Of a stretch of DNA of 64,000 nucleotides, positions 21,148-33,172 are shown in pieces. The stretch covers positions 47,200,342-47,264,341 of the forward strand of contig NC_133101.1 of NCBI RefSeq assembly GCF_022965805.1, written 5' to 3'. Source of the stretch: Primulina eburnea (taxonomy: Eukaryota; Streptophyta; Magnoliopsida; Lamiales; Gesneriaceae). The number at the start of each line of letters is the position of its first letter. Positions within the stretch are counted from its first letter, which is position 1. Position numbers and translations under genes: made by a program. The notes beneath the pieces are model-generated. The model was not told the DNA's origin, searched no databases, and saw only the letters and a program-made list of their open reading frames with translations.

Positions 21148-22638
21148 CTAATTACTATCAGAAATAGCATATATCACACCAGCATTCAACAATTTAAGCA
21201 CCTCATTTTTCACAACTTCTTTCATTGCCGGTTTTAATCTCCTCTGATGATCCACATAAGGAGTATACGACTCCTCCATTAAAATTTTATGCATGCATAT
21301 AGTGGGGCTAATTCCCCTAATATCAGAAATCGACCATCCCAAGGCAGTTTTATATTCCCTCAATACTCTCAATAATTTATCTTTTTCATCAATAGTAAGG
21401 GAGGAAGATATGATTACCGGATATGTCAACTTCTCTCCTAAGAATGCATAACATAGGTGGCTTGGCAGTTCCTTCAAATCAGGAGAGGGTGATATTACCT
21501 CTATTTTCTCTTCGACGTTCAACTCCTCAATCAACGCATCCATTTTCTTTTCTTTATGCAATAATTCAAGAGCCACCAGTTGCTCTTTCACTTCCCAGTC
21601 TTCTTCACTGACAGCTTCAGTAGCTCCAACCAAGCAACTCTCCAAAGGGTCCCTAGTTCCTGCACAGTCAAAGGATACACATGAGTCTATAACATCAATG
21701 ATTTTACAAGTGCTTACCTCATTTGATCCCTTCATGGCTTGATAGATATTGAAAATGACTTCTTCTCCACCAACTCTCAAGGTGAGTTCATCCTTATTCA
21801 CATCTATCAATGCCCTTCCAGTTGCCAGGAACGGTCTCCCAAAGATTAATGGAGCATCATTATCCTCTTCCATATCTAGAATCACAAAGTCTGCAGGAAA
21901 AATAAACTTATCCACTTTTACCAATACATCCTCGACGATCCCTCTTGGATACGTAAGACTTCTGTCTGCAAGCTGTAGGGTAATAGTGGTTGGTTTAACT
22001 TCTCCAAACTCCAATTTCCTGAAAATAGAAAATGACATCAAATTAATACTTGCTCCTAAATCACATAAAGCTTTACTACAATGAGAACCACCAATAAAGC
22101 AAGGAATAGTAAAACTTCCTGGATCTTTCAATTTTTGTGGTAATTTCTTTTGTAGGATGGCACTGCACTCCTCAGTAAGCTTCACTGTCTCAAACTCGTG
22201 CAGCTTCCTCTTTTTAGACATCACATCTTTAATGAACTTGGCATAGTTGGGCATTTGCTCCAATGCATCAGCAAATGGTATATTTATGTGTATCTTCTTA
22301 AAAATCTCAAGGAATTTTGCAAATTGATCATCTAAACTCTTCTTTTTGAACCTCTGCGGGTATGGAATGGCAGGCTTAAATGCAGGAGGTTGTACAACTT
22401 TTGTCTTAGAGTCCTCAACCATATTCTCTGTTATAACCTCAAACTCAACATCTTCCACTGACTTCTCACTTTGCACCATCTTCTTGGGACTTTGAACCTC
22501 CAATTCGTTTCCGCTCCTCAAAGTGACTGCCTTGCACTGCTCTTTTGGATTAACTTCCGTATTACTCGGAAATTGACCTCTGTTCTGATCTCTCAAAGCA
22601 TTAGCCAACTGTCCAATTTGCGTCTCCAAAGATTTCAT
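21148..22638 (-). pseudogene. gag-pol: Athila gag C-terminus, protease and RT start
   Basis: An open 496-codon frame. It begins with the conserved Athila gag tail (LETQIGQLANALRDQNRGQF, KEQCKAVTLRSGNEL), passes acidic and basic linkers to an aspartic protease (LCDLGASINLMSFSIFRKL, ADFVILDMEEDNDAPLIFGR) and reaches the first RT residues (RRLKPAMKEVVKNEVLKLL) before a TAG. The gag frame 22635-23837 overlaps it by 4 bp in another frame; a single-base loss near 22640 best explains the split. The Asp-Leu-Gly-Ala-Ser active site is characteristic of Athila proteases. Confidence 0.88.
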
Positions 22639-23837
22639 CGTGCACCCATGTTTCCTATGTGAGTCTCCATGCTATCAAGCCGAGACTCAGTTCTAGCCAT
22701 CCTCTTTCCAGATTCAGCCACAAATGTACCTACCAAATCCTCAAACAAAGGCTTTCCTTCCCCCTTTGATGTATTGAACCCCGGTGGAGGATTCAACACA
22801 TTCTTATTATTAGTATATGAAAAATTCTCATGATTTCTCAAACCTGGATGATAAGTATTAGGAGGAGGGTTACCTCGATATCCTCCAAATCCACCAAAAT
22901 TTCTGTTGTTGATATATTTGGCTTCTTCAAGAGAATGAGTTTCTTCAGCAACAACGGAAGGACCTTCAGTGTCAGGTATGCTCACTTTATTCATGGCTAC
23001 TAATTGTGTGTTCAATGCAGAAACTTGGGCGGTTAGTGATGTGATAGGATCCACGGCATAAATACCAGCTGTCTTCTTTACTCCTGACCTCTCAGATGGC
23101 CACTGATAACTGTTAATGGTCATCTGTTCAAGCAAATCATATGCTTGATCAGGTGATTTGGCAAATATCGTTCCACCAGTTGTTGCATCCACAGTGCCTC
23201 TTGTTTGTCCATTCAAACCATTATAAAACAATTCAATTTGTACCCAATCTTCAAAACCATGGTTTGGACACCTCCTCAACAACTCCTTATACCGTTCCCA
23301 TGCCTCATATAATTGCTCAAAGTCAGTCTGCCTAAAAGTACTTATCTCAATCTTCAACCGAGCAGACTTCGCAGGTGGAAAATATTTAGCAAGGAACTTG
23401 GTTGCTAACTCCTGCCATGTAGTTATACTCCCCAAAGGAAGCGATTGGAGCCATCCTCTTGCTTGATCCCTAATAGAAAAAGGAAACAAACACAATCGAA
23501 TTATATCATCAGAAACACCATTTATTTTTACTGTGTCAGTGATTTCAAGGAATGTTCTGAGATGTAGATGAGGATCTGCAGTAGCGGCTCCCCCAAACTG
23601 ATTTTGTTGAACCATGTTTACCAATGCGGGCTTGAGCTCAAAGTTGTTTGAATTAATAGTCCCTCGTGCTATGCCCGAGTAATGAGCATTTAATACCGGC
23701 CTAAAATGATCTCTGATGGGTATTGCAGGGGGTGGATTTTCATTATCTCTGTTTTCAGCCATTTCTCGAATCTCTTCTCTTCTTTCCTTTCTTAATCTTC
23801 TTGTGGTTCTTTCGATCTCAGGATCAAAGATAAGCAA
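22635..23837 (-). pseudogene. gag: Athila gag (capsid)
   Basis: Clear Athila-type capsid: NFELKPALVNMVQQNQFGG, FLEITDTVKINGVSDDIIRL, FPFSIRDQARGWLQSLPLGS, WQELATKFLAKYFPPAKSAR, FEQLYEAWERYKELLRRCP. The conserved N-terminus appears to reach upstream of 23837 (RRSQNPD before LLIFDPEIERT) to about 23862, where no ATG is found (ATACGAAGA), so the original start codon may be lost. The frame ends at 22635 by a shift before the tail continues in the next frame. The primer site is about 140 bp upstream. Confidence 0.88.
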
Positions 23838-23977
23838 GTCAGGATTTTGCGATCTTCGTATGCACTGTCAAACAAAGATAAGAAACAAATCAATGTTTAA
23901 TTTAATACAATAAAAACAGCTCTAAATTAAAATCAAAACTAATTGGTAACAATACTAATATAAATTTAAGATAGACA

Positions 23978-24000
23978 CTCTCCGGAAACGCGCCAAAAAC
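23978..24000 (-). other. Athila primer-binding site
   Basis: The minus strand reads AGTTTTTGGCGCGTTTCCGG after the LTR end ACACACAACA. TTTTTGGCGC followed by a CCGG-containing segment is the usual Athila/Tat-type primer region, slightly mutated. Confidence 0.85.
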
Positions 24001-25354
24001 TTGTTGTGTGTTTTCTCGATTGCTCGCAAGTGCACGACGTCAAGTTATAGTAAAATGTAATTTTGAGTACAAGTGTCGATCCCACGAGGAATGTATTTCT
24101 AAACTTATATTAATGCTTGTAATTAAAATAGTCTCGACTTTATTTAGAATATCAATTGACAGATTTGTTTGCACCCATAACTAGATTGAAAATAAATTTA
24201 ATTATACTACCAAATAGTAGTAAACAACAATGGAATAAAAGCTCTAGAGGTCCGATTTCACGCAACTATCCACCATGTGTTATTTTGTGTAGCTATATTA
24301 TAAATATCCTTCTTATTCATTAGCCAAGAATTCTATAATTATCTACTCCCTCTCCCGAGTGCTCAGTAGATACTAATTCTCTAACACAGGATTGTAACGT
24401 CCCCGTCAACAATCTATAATTAAATAACACAATAAGCAATAAATTCTTTTAATGGCTTCAATAGAAATATATGTCCTTCCGAACTATATAAATACCACCG
24501 ATGTATTTTTCCTTTTCTTGTTTATAAATTCCCTTTTCCAAGTGATAAATTATAAACATAAGAATAATTCAAGATATGGCCAGTAAAATGAAAGCATTAA
24601 GATTGGAAAAATACAAATGAACAATAAGGAAAACTTATATAGTATAATTCATAAATCCCAACACATGGTTTCTAGTTTTGTTCCATCTTTCCTCTAGAAA
24701 TAAGAATTAGTTCATAATAATAAAACCAACACAACAACACACGAATCTTAAACAAGACATATCAAATAAAAATAAAGAAAGAAGAACTTAGAACAAGAGA
24801 TTTGGGGTGCAAGATATTTCTGTCCAGAAGTGTGCAATCTTTCCTAAGGATGATGAACTTGAGCTTCAATCCCTTCTTTGTAGCCTTCTCTCCTTTCCTT
24901 TGCTCCCCAATACCATAGATAGTGAATAATAGAAGCCTTTTATAGTCTTAGACAAGTCTTTGCACGCAAAACACAAAATCATCAACTCCCATGCTCAACA
25001 CACCAAAATTTAAGAATTTCGGGACTTTGTCTGTCAAAGACCGTGGGTGCGGTAAAGATGGCACCGCGGGTGCGGTGCTGTTTCGGGGTGACATTCATTT
25101 TCGAACTACGAGGACTGCGGGTGCGGTAAGGCAAGGACCGCGGGTGCGGTCCATATGCTACCGCGGGTGCGGTAATGCTTCGGCCACTTTATCTTTTGCA
25201 CTTTCCAATTCAACACTTTACTACTCCAAACTCTCATTCTAATCTTCCAAACTACAACAACAAAAACAACAACAAATCACATAAAACCTGCTCAAGAATC
25301 ACAAAATTCAAAGTTAAAAACAAGTAATAAAAGTACAATGAATTGCACTTATCA
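24001..25354 (-). mobile_element. Athila 5' LTR (minus orientation)
   Basis: A 1.35 kb LTR, TGATAAGTGCAATTCATTG at 25354 to CACAACA at 24001, preceded by the target duplication GTAGC (plus-strand GCTAC, 25355-25359). A TATA-like TATAAAAGG lies at 24937-24945. Five GCGGGTGCGGT-type units occupy 25040-25180, one more than in the 14034-15366 partner. Confidence 0.92.
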
Positions 25355-26467
25355 GCTACCTTTACAAAAACATGGTCGCCAACGGCAAACTCTAGATCTC
25401 TCTTCCTCTGATCAGCATAGCTCTTCTGCCGACTCTGAAAAGTCCTCATCCTGTCATGGATCTTGACTACTACATCGGCAGCCTGCTGAATAATCTCTGG
25501 ACCAAACTCTGATCTCTCCCCTACTTCATCCTAATGAATAGGAGATCTGCACTTACGACCATACAGTGCTTCAAACGGAGCCATACCAATAGACGCCTGG
25601 AAACTGTTGTTATATGTGAACTCTACCAATGGCAAATTCGACTCCCAACTCCCTGAAAATTCCATGACACAAGCACGGAGAAGATCCTCCAAAATCTGGA
25701 TAACTCTCTCTGACTGACCATCTGTCTGAGGGTGAAAAGCTGTGCTAAATAACAACTTCGTACCCACTGCTGAATGCAGACTCTTCCAAAATACGGAAGT
25801 GAATTTAGGATCTCTATCAAATACTATAGAAACGGGAATACCATGAAGTCTGACTATCTCCCGGATATACAACTCTGCGTACTGAATCATGGTGAAAGTC
25901 GTCTTAATAGGCAAAAAGTGCACTGATTTGGTAAGACGATCAACAATCACCCAGTTAGCATTTGTTCCTCTGACTGACTTCGACAAACCGACCACGATAT
26001 CCATAGTAACATTCTCCCACTTCCACTCGGGAATAGGAAGAGGCTTGAGCAAGCCTGCTGGTCTCTAATGCTCTGCTTTCACTAGCTGGCACGTCAGACA
26101 CTCGGATACGAAACGCCGGATGTCCTTCTTCATTCCGGGCCACCAATACAACAACTGCAGATCTTTGTACATCTTCGTACTCCAAGGATGAATAGAGTAC
26201 GGCGACATATAGACCTCGGATAGAATATCTGCTCGGATAGAGTCACTGCTAGGAACCCACATCCTGTCTCGGTATCTCACAATCCCGTCGCTAACTGAAT
26301 GCAAAAAACTGCCCTTGGCCTCATCTCTGTGCTTCCACTTTTCCAACTGCTCATCTGCTAGCTGACCACTGCGAATACGGTCCAGAAGAGAAGACTGAAT
26401 CGTCAAAGTAGATAGATGGGGAACTCTACCTCGACGATAAGTCTCTAGATAAAACCTCAATATCTCA
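25355..26467 (-). pseudogene. pol: Chromovirus integrase (zinc-binding and DDE core)
   Basis: Follows RNase H on the minus strand. The zinc-binding region (SPYSIHPWSTKMYKDLQL, CLTCQLVKAEH) keeps both Cys but appears to have Tyr for the first His. The DDE core is present: MDIVVGLSKS, VFDRDPKFTSVFWKSLHS and HPQTDGQSERVIQILEDLLR. TAG stops interrupt the frame at 26470-26472, 26065-26067 and 25531-25533, two of them where CAG and TGG are expected (KAEH*RPAG and SPIH*DEVG). The reading (DLEFAVGDHVFVKVA) is cut at 25355 by Athila and resumes in inverted orientation at 15367. Confidence 0.92.
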
Positions 26468-26469
26468 GA

Positions 26470-28337
26470 CTAAAGAGGTCTCGAAATCGCTAGATGAGCC
26501 ATCACTGCGACCTTCCTGCTCAATGCATCCTCAACTAAATTTTCTTTGCAAGGGTGGTAGCTAATGTCACGGTCATAGTCCTTCACTAACTCCAACCAAC
26601 GCCTCTGACGCATATTCAACTCTTTATGCGTAAAGAAGTACTTGAGGCTCTTATGGTCGGTAAAGATCTGGCACTTCTCCCCATACAAATAATTCATCCA
26701 AATCTTCAAGGCAAATACTACGGCTGCCAACTCTAGATCATGGGTAGGGTAATTCTTCTCATGGATTTTCAACTGTCGAGAAGCATACGCTATCACCTTC
26801 CCATGCTGCATCAATACTGCGCCTAAACCGAGCTTCGAAGCATAGGTATACAAAACAAAATCTCCGGGCCTTGACGGCATGGCCAAAACTGACGTTGAGA
26901 TAAGAGCTTGCTTCAAAGTATCGAAGCTCTTCTGACACTCATCGCTCCACACGAATTTAACATTCTTCTTCGTCAATGATGTGAGTGGAACTGCGATGGA
27001 GGAGAATCCCTGAATAAACTTCCGATAGTATCCTGCTAGCCCAAGGAAACTATGGAGCTCTGATACATTCTGCGGCACAACCCAATCTTTGACTGCTGCA
27101 ACTTTCGCTGGGTCTACCTCAATACCGCTGCTAGAAACGATGTGGCCTAAGAACGCCTCCTTCTCTAACCAGAACTCGCACTTACTGAACTTGACGAATA
27201 ACTTATGTCTTTGCAAGGTCAGCAAAACTGTGGTCAGGTGTCTGCTGTGATCCTCTTGATTCTTATAGTAGACGAGAATGTCGTCTATGAATACTATCAC
27301 AAACTGATCAAGATACGGCTGAAATACGCGATTCAGGAGATCCATGAAGATCGCTGGTGCATTCGTCAGACCGAACGTCATCACAAGGAACTCGAAGTGG
27401 CCATAACGAGTCCTAAAGGCAGTCTTGGAAACATCGGCATCTTTCACCCTCAACTGGTGATAACTGGAACGCAGATCAATCTTTGAGAATACCGAAGCTC
27501 CCTGCAACTGATCAAATAAATTTTCAATCCTCGGAAGTGGGTATTTGTTCTTCACTGTAACCTTGTTCAACTCCCGGTAATCAATACAGAGCCTCATAGA
27601 ACCATCCTTCTTATTCACAAATAAGACTGGCGCGCCCCATGGAGAAAAAATCGGGCGGATGAACTCCTTGTCAATAAGTTCCTGAATCTTCTTCTTAAGT
27701 TCTGCCATCTCTGTCGGCGCTAGTCGGTACGGTGCTTTTGAGATCAGAACCGTACCTGGCATAAGCTCAATAGAAAACTCCACTTCTAGCTCGGGTGGCA
27801 TACCAGAGACGTAGTCAAGAAAAACGTCTAAAAAATCCCTAACAATCGGAACATCTGCGGCTGACTGACTGGGTGTCTCGAGGACAGATATAAAAGTCGC
27901 CAAAAACACTCGACACCCTCTATGCATGAGCTTCCTAGCCTGGACACAAGATATCAAACGTGGTAAATGAAAGTACTTGTCTGGCACGAATAAGAACTGC
28001 TCCATCCCAGGCGGTCGGACTAGAATAGATCTCCGCTGGAAGTCGATCAACACTCTGTTCCTTAATAGCCAGTCCATCCCCAGAATGATGTCAAACTCTG
28101 GCATCGGCAGAACGATAAGATCCGCATAAACAAAATTTCCATGAAGCTCGAGATCTATGTCTCGGATCACATTAGTAGCTGTCATCTCCTCACCAGAAGA
28201 AAATACTACTGAATAGGCTATATCTAGCCCAATGGTCTTGACCTTGAGAAAGTTAGCAAAGGTCTCCGAAATAAATGAGTAAGTAGCCCCTGAGTCTATC
28301 AAGGCTTTCGTAGCTGAACCCGCTATAAAATTTCTCC
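26470..28337 (-). pseudogene. pol: Chromovirus protease, reverse transcriptase and RNase H
   Basis: Second coding block after the probable intron, opening [20 protein letters not shown]. It runs 1.87 kb without a stop: retropepsin [12 protein letters not shown], then RT with [42 protein letters not shown] and catalytic FIDDILVY (about residues 338-341 counted from 28302), and RNase [50 protein letters not shown]. The first RNase H acidic position is changed (YTYAS where YTDAS is expected), which would impair RNase H. The frame ends in TAG at 26470 at the integrase boundary. This is the longest pol frame left in the window. Confidence 0.93.
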
Positions 28338-28547
28338 CTGAAAGGTTGGAACGCTAAGTTGAACCCAATAGTTAAAAGAACTAAACTTATAGACATGCAA
28401 AGGCCAGAGTTCTCCTAAACTAAATTCCAAAAATAACACTGATTAGAGCATGCAATCCTATCGTCAATTCTATGTTCAAAACCTCAACCCAAAACATAAA
28501 TTCTCAAAACATTGAATTTCAAATATTAACTTAAAGCTTTAAGATAC
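28338..28547 (-). other. Probable spliceosomal intron between chromovirus gag and protease
   Basis: On the minus strand, coding sequence ends ...CTCATGACAG, then GTATCTTAAAGC ... CCAACCTTTCAG, then GGAGAAATTTTATAGCGGG. Removing these 210 bp joins MLMTG to [17 protein letters not shown] in frame, the spacing expected before the protease in this family. The segment is AT-rich, in contrast to the flanking coding DNA, and has a stop in the entering frame. Without RNA data an insertion that happens to carry GT...AG is possible. Confidence 0.6.
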
Positions 28548-29604
28548 CTGTCATGAGCATGGTGTCTGGGTTCGTCTCTGCTACATGGAGAGCAAAAACT
28601 CTGCCTTGGGTAGGCAGACTCCCCTGTCGTCAATGCTGCAGCAAGTGGTCTGGACTACCGCACATGTAACACTTCCCGGAACCATACATACACGCTCCAG
28701 CATGGCGGCGTGTGCACCTAGGACAGACTGGGTGCTCAAAAGTCCTCAGGACTGCACGTCCCTGCTGTTGCTGCCGCTGTCCTCTGTTCTTGGGTGGGCC
28801 ATGGAAAGGCTTCTTATTCTGGGGCTGCTGCTGAGGAGGAGGACGATGTGGCATCTGGACTAGGCGCTTGCCCTGGTGGTCTCTCTCTATATCCTGTTGA
28901 TCCTGCTCTGCAGATAGAGATCTGGAGACGGCAACATCATAAGTAGTTGGGCCAGCCACCCTAACATCGCGGCGCAAGATCGGTCGTAAACCATCCAGAA
29001 AGTGCCTCAGATTGGCACTGGCATCGTTCGCAATCAGGGGCACAAAATGGCAACCCCTCTCAAACTTACGGATGAACTCCGTAACGGTCAAGTCTCCTTA
29101 CCTCAGGGTCATGAACTCCCTGGTCAACTTGGAACGTACCTCATCAGTAAAATATTTGGAGTAGAATTCCTTTATGAAGCGCATCCAACTCAGTGTAGCC
29201 AAGTTCAGGGCTACTGATGCTCCTTCCCACCAGAAGCGGGCATAACCTCCGAATAGATAGGTGGCATAACGAACTCTGTCCGCATCTCCAAGCTCCATGA
29301 ACTCAAAGATAACCTCGAGGGACTTAATCCAGCCCTCGGCAATCATGGGATCTGCCGTCCCGGAAAAATCCTTCGGCCGCATCTTCATAAACCTCTCGTA
29401 AGTAGCCTCGGGCCCTGTCAGCCTGGCTGCCACAACATTGTTCCCCGCAAAATGTGCAAAGAATTGAGTCATCTCAGCTAGCATCTGGGCATTCATATCA
29501 GGTGGAGGGGGTGGAGGTTCGTTCCTCTCCTGCCTCTGTTCCTCCCTGTCCTCCTGGCGAGGCTCATCATCTCTCGTACGCTCAAAAATGCGTCTAGGAG
29601 GCAT
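28548..29604 (-). pseudogene. gag: Chromovirus gag
   Basis: Start MPPRRIFERTRDDEPRQ at 29602-29604, then an acidic/proline-rich linker and the capsid domain (FMKMRPKDFSGTADPMIAEG, FMELGDADRVRYATYLFGGY, FIKEFYSKYFTDEVRSK). A TAA at 29098-29100 stands where a Gln is expected (MTLR*GDLTVTEF). Gag continues through LTVTEFIRKFERGCHFVPL and Q/P-rich sequence to a zinc-binding region (CPRCTRRHAGAC and CYMCGSPDHLLQH), whose last Cys codon is a TGA near 28627. It then reads to the exon end MLMTG at 28548. Confidence 0.9.
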
Positions 29605-29834
29605 ACTGTTCCATACATGTAACACATAGGTAACTAACATGCAAAATTTCTATTATTTCTTTTAATCTAAGTAAATACTGTATAATCGTAATCTGAACGT
29701 AAAATATTTCATGAAACATGCTGTTAAAATATTTCATGCTTTAAAATAAATGCATAAACGTAAATCTTACAGATCGAAGACGTGACTTTGTGAGCTTCTC
29801 GTGGTCAGTAGTAGTACAACCCTTTACAAGAACA

Positions 29835-29851
29835 TATGCTCTGATACCAAC
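29835..29851 (-). other. Chromovirus primer-binding site
   Basis: The minus strand reads GTTGGTATCAGAGCATATG immediately after the LTR end CCTCTACA; TGGTATCAGAGC matches the initiator-Met tRNA primer. Confidence 0.92.
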
Positions 29852-32800
29852 TGTAGAGGCCCGTATTTCGTACTTGAAAATTTACGGAAAAATAAAAAAT
29901 TTTCTCTTTAAATAATTAAAATGTCTCATTCGTAAAGTAAACTGATAAGTAAAGTTTAATGTTCAAAATAGCACAGCGGAATTAATTATAGTGCAAAATA
30001 ACAATTTAAAATAATTCAGCAACATATAAAAACTGAGTTTGAAATAAAATAGTAAACGCTGAAAATGAGTCCTCGGGTTCCTACTACTGCCAACCCAAAA
30101 TGGCTCACTGTCCCTGCCCTCGGCTCCAACCTCATCAGTACCTATAACAATCAGGTCTAATGAGCCTAAAGACTCAGCATCCATATATCGTAGATAACAA
30201 GTAAATATATCATAAAATTTCATGCCATGTAAATATCTCATATCGTAAAGTGTACGTGAAAATATCTTGTCATGAGTAATTATAAATACGTGCATAACTG
30301 AACTGAAAATCGTAAGTGAAATGTTTGCTCGATAGAGCCCTGTCATTAAATAACATATAATAATTTTCTGTTGAGAATATGTTCTACGCTAGTGGCCCAT
30401 AACGTGAAATGAATCGTCTGATCAGACTAAACCACAGTATACTGGGCGGTAGAGATCTACCAATACATGAACATGAACTGAACCGGTCAGTGACCACCGG
30501 ATGAAGTAATAATCCCATGATAAGCTGCAATCTCATGAACGTGAAGTGGCCACAAACAATATCGCATATATCTCAAAAATGAACATTTTATATTTTTATG
30601 CACGTAATATAATTAAATATCCTGTATTATTTTACCGAAAGGGTTGGATCGTTCCCAAGCTCGCTGCGACCTAATTCTAACATGAAAAATATACAAATGA
30701 TTTAACTTGACCAAAACATCGTAATTGAATCCAAAAACGAGACAATTACGCCCAATGACTTAGTATTTAACCATGGCTTCTTACCAACCCGAACCTACAT
30801 CGAACCATCGTTTAGCCATGATTAAAATACACCTAAAATGATGAAATAATGCACCTAAATTTACATTACTCGAATTTTTGGTGAATGGAGGCCAAAAACA
30901 TAAAACGCTCTTTCGCGAGTCATTTTGGCACATTGCACCGTAAATTCTCGTACGACCTCGAAACTTAACCGAATCGCAAACGGTCAAAAACATGACCTTC
31001 CTAACTCAGTGAGGCACTGTCCAGTCCAAGGCAATATGCTAAAAGCCAAACAAGAACTCGAAACACACCTCTGAACCGCGGGTACAATTGCTGTCAAAAA
31101 CATACAACAGCTGTTACTGCGTTTCCTTGCGTTGTTTGCAAGGTTAATGGCCATTGGGGCTTGAACGACCGACCAAAGCCTCTTCCTAACAACCTAAGGT
31201 GTGGCTTGAACCATGGCTAAGGGCCCTAAGCCAGCCACAATCCCAGCAACACCAGCAACAACTTCGAAGCTCCACCCGAGAACGCATATGCACGCGTGGG
31301 GTGTTGCAATTGTTCTTGCTGTCATGCATCATTCCATTGGCCATTCGATTGACCATGACATGATCTAAACATCATGAGGTATGGTATGAACCATGGATAA
31401 GGGCCAGAAGCCAACCAAGATCCACACCAAACCACAAAACCGAAAACCAACTTGTGCAGAAAAGTGAAAGGATCGAAGGGGCTTGTCTTGTTTTTTTTGA
31501 AAACTGATGCAACCATGGACTAAGCCTTGAAAGGCCGAGTTGGTAACGTCTTAGGCATAACAAGGAGATGTTCTAACCATGGATATAGCCCCTAGGGCAG
31601 CCAAGATCAAGATCATCCCCCCTTGACAGCAAACTGAAAATTTTGAGGCTCAAAATGACTCAATGGAAGAGTTGCTGTATTTTCTCAATTCCAGCATGCA
31701 TGGGACTTGAACTAATGGACCAACATGATCCTCACACACGCTAGTACGTGTCTAGGTGCAGCCTTGGGAGCCTAGGATCGAGCTAACCACCTGAAACCAT
31801 CAAAAACGATGAAACCGTGAAGCACAAGGGGGAGGGCCGAAATCGGTACATGTTTCGAAATGTTGCTGTCATAAATTTTGGTTTCCTTGCAATTAAATCA
31901 TGTACATGCGATGTTTAAAAATACCTATATGGCTTGATTGAAGAGTGAAAGAAGATATAAACATGCCTGGGTTTGTTTTGAAAGGAAAACAAATGAAACG
32001 ACGACGCGGCGCGGAGGAGGAGGAGTGTTCTTCGCTTCTTGTTCTTCCCTCTTGTTTTCTCACAAATTCTCTTGTTTTCTCTCGGTTTTTCTCACGATTT
32101 TCTACTGAAGTTTGCTCTGAAATTTTCGAGAATGGTGAGGGAGAAATGGCTAGGGAGAAATGAGGGAAGGTTGCTAGATGAATGAGAATTAAATAGCAAG
32201 ATAAATCTTTCTATCCTAGAATTTGTTAGATGGTTTGATATCAAAAGATTTGAAGGGTATTTAGGAGTGCACTTGGTCGATATTTAAGTCTAGGAGCAAG
32301 GGAGAAATTTCTTAATTAATTATTTGTTGGCGATTTAAAAAGGATAGGGATTATCTATCAAAAATGGTTAAGGAAGGGATCAAGGGAAATGAGTTGTCAA
32401 TTATTTAAATCTAGAAAAGAGTGATTGCCGATTTCTAGGATTAAAAATAGAGGGAAAAATTGCTTAATTAATTAATTATTGAAGAATAAATGGTGAGGGA
32501 ATTATCTCCAAGAAAAAGGTTAAGGAAATAATTAAAGATGGAGAGTTGACAATATTTTTAAATCTCCTAATGGGTGGCCGATTTTTTTTTTTTTTTCATT
32601 TAAAAGAAGGGAAATATTGCTAGATAAACATGGTAGAATATTGCTTCAATATTATTTAGTGGTGAATAAAAATTTAGAGAATTATCTATGCTAAAAAAGG
32701 ATAAAGTAAGATATCCAAGATTTTGAGTTGCCAAATATTTTAAAACAAATTATGAAGTGGCCGAAATCTAGATGAAATGGGAGGGAAAATATTTTAAAAC

Positions 32801-33172
32801 ATAGTAGTTTAAATCTTTAATGTTTTATCTGCCCATTAAATATTTTAGTGAATTAAGAAATTAATTATTGAACTTTATTTACTACCTAACTCCAATTATT
32901 TAAATAATTCCTTAAATATTCTTTTACCTTAAATCAACTCATTCTTTATCTTAAATAAATTCTAAGAATGTTTTCTTAATATTAAATTTTATCTCATTAC
33001 TCCAACTCTAGTCCGGCCTCACTTACTTAACTGAAAAGATAACAATTAAACTACTGCGTAAAATAATTAAATTTAAAGGAAAGAATTTAATTCTCATGCA
33101 ATAAAACCATTTTAAATTTAAATGCTAGAAATTATGCATGGCTTATACGTAGTCTAATTTACGGGTTCTACA
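29852..33172 (-). mobile_element. Chromovirus 5' LTR, 3.3 kb
   Basis: From TGTAGAACCCGTAAATTAGAC at 33172 to GGCCTCTACA at 29852 on the minus strand. It is long for an LTR. It contains several related blocks built on AACCATGG(C/A)TAAGGGCC (near 31210, 31390 and 31575) and the ACTCAGCATCC / CTAATGAG motif pair seen in other LTRs here (about 30165). Only the first ~726 bp of the partner LTR survives (15804-16529). Frames inside it show no family features. Confidence 0.9.

Noticed and set aside
29963..30346. 127-codon minus-strand frame in the chromovirus LTR
   Set aside because: LTR sequence containing the repeated CTAATGAG motif; no conserved domain.
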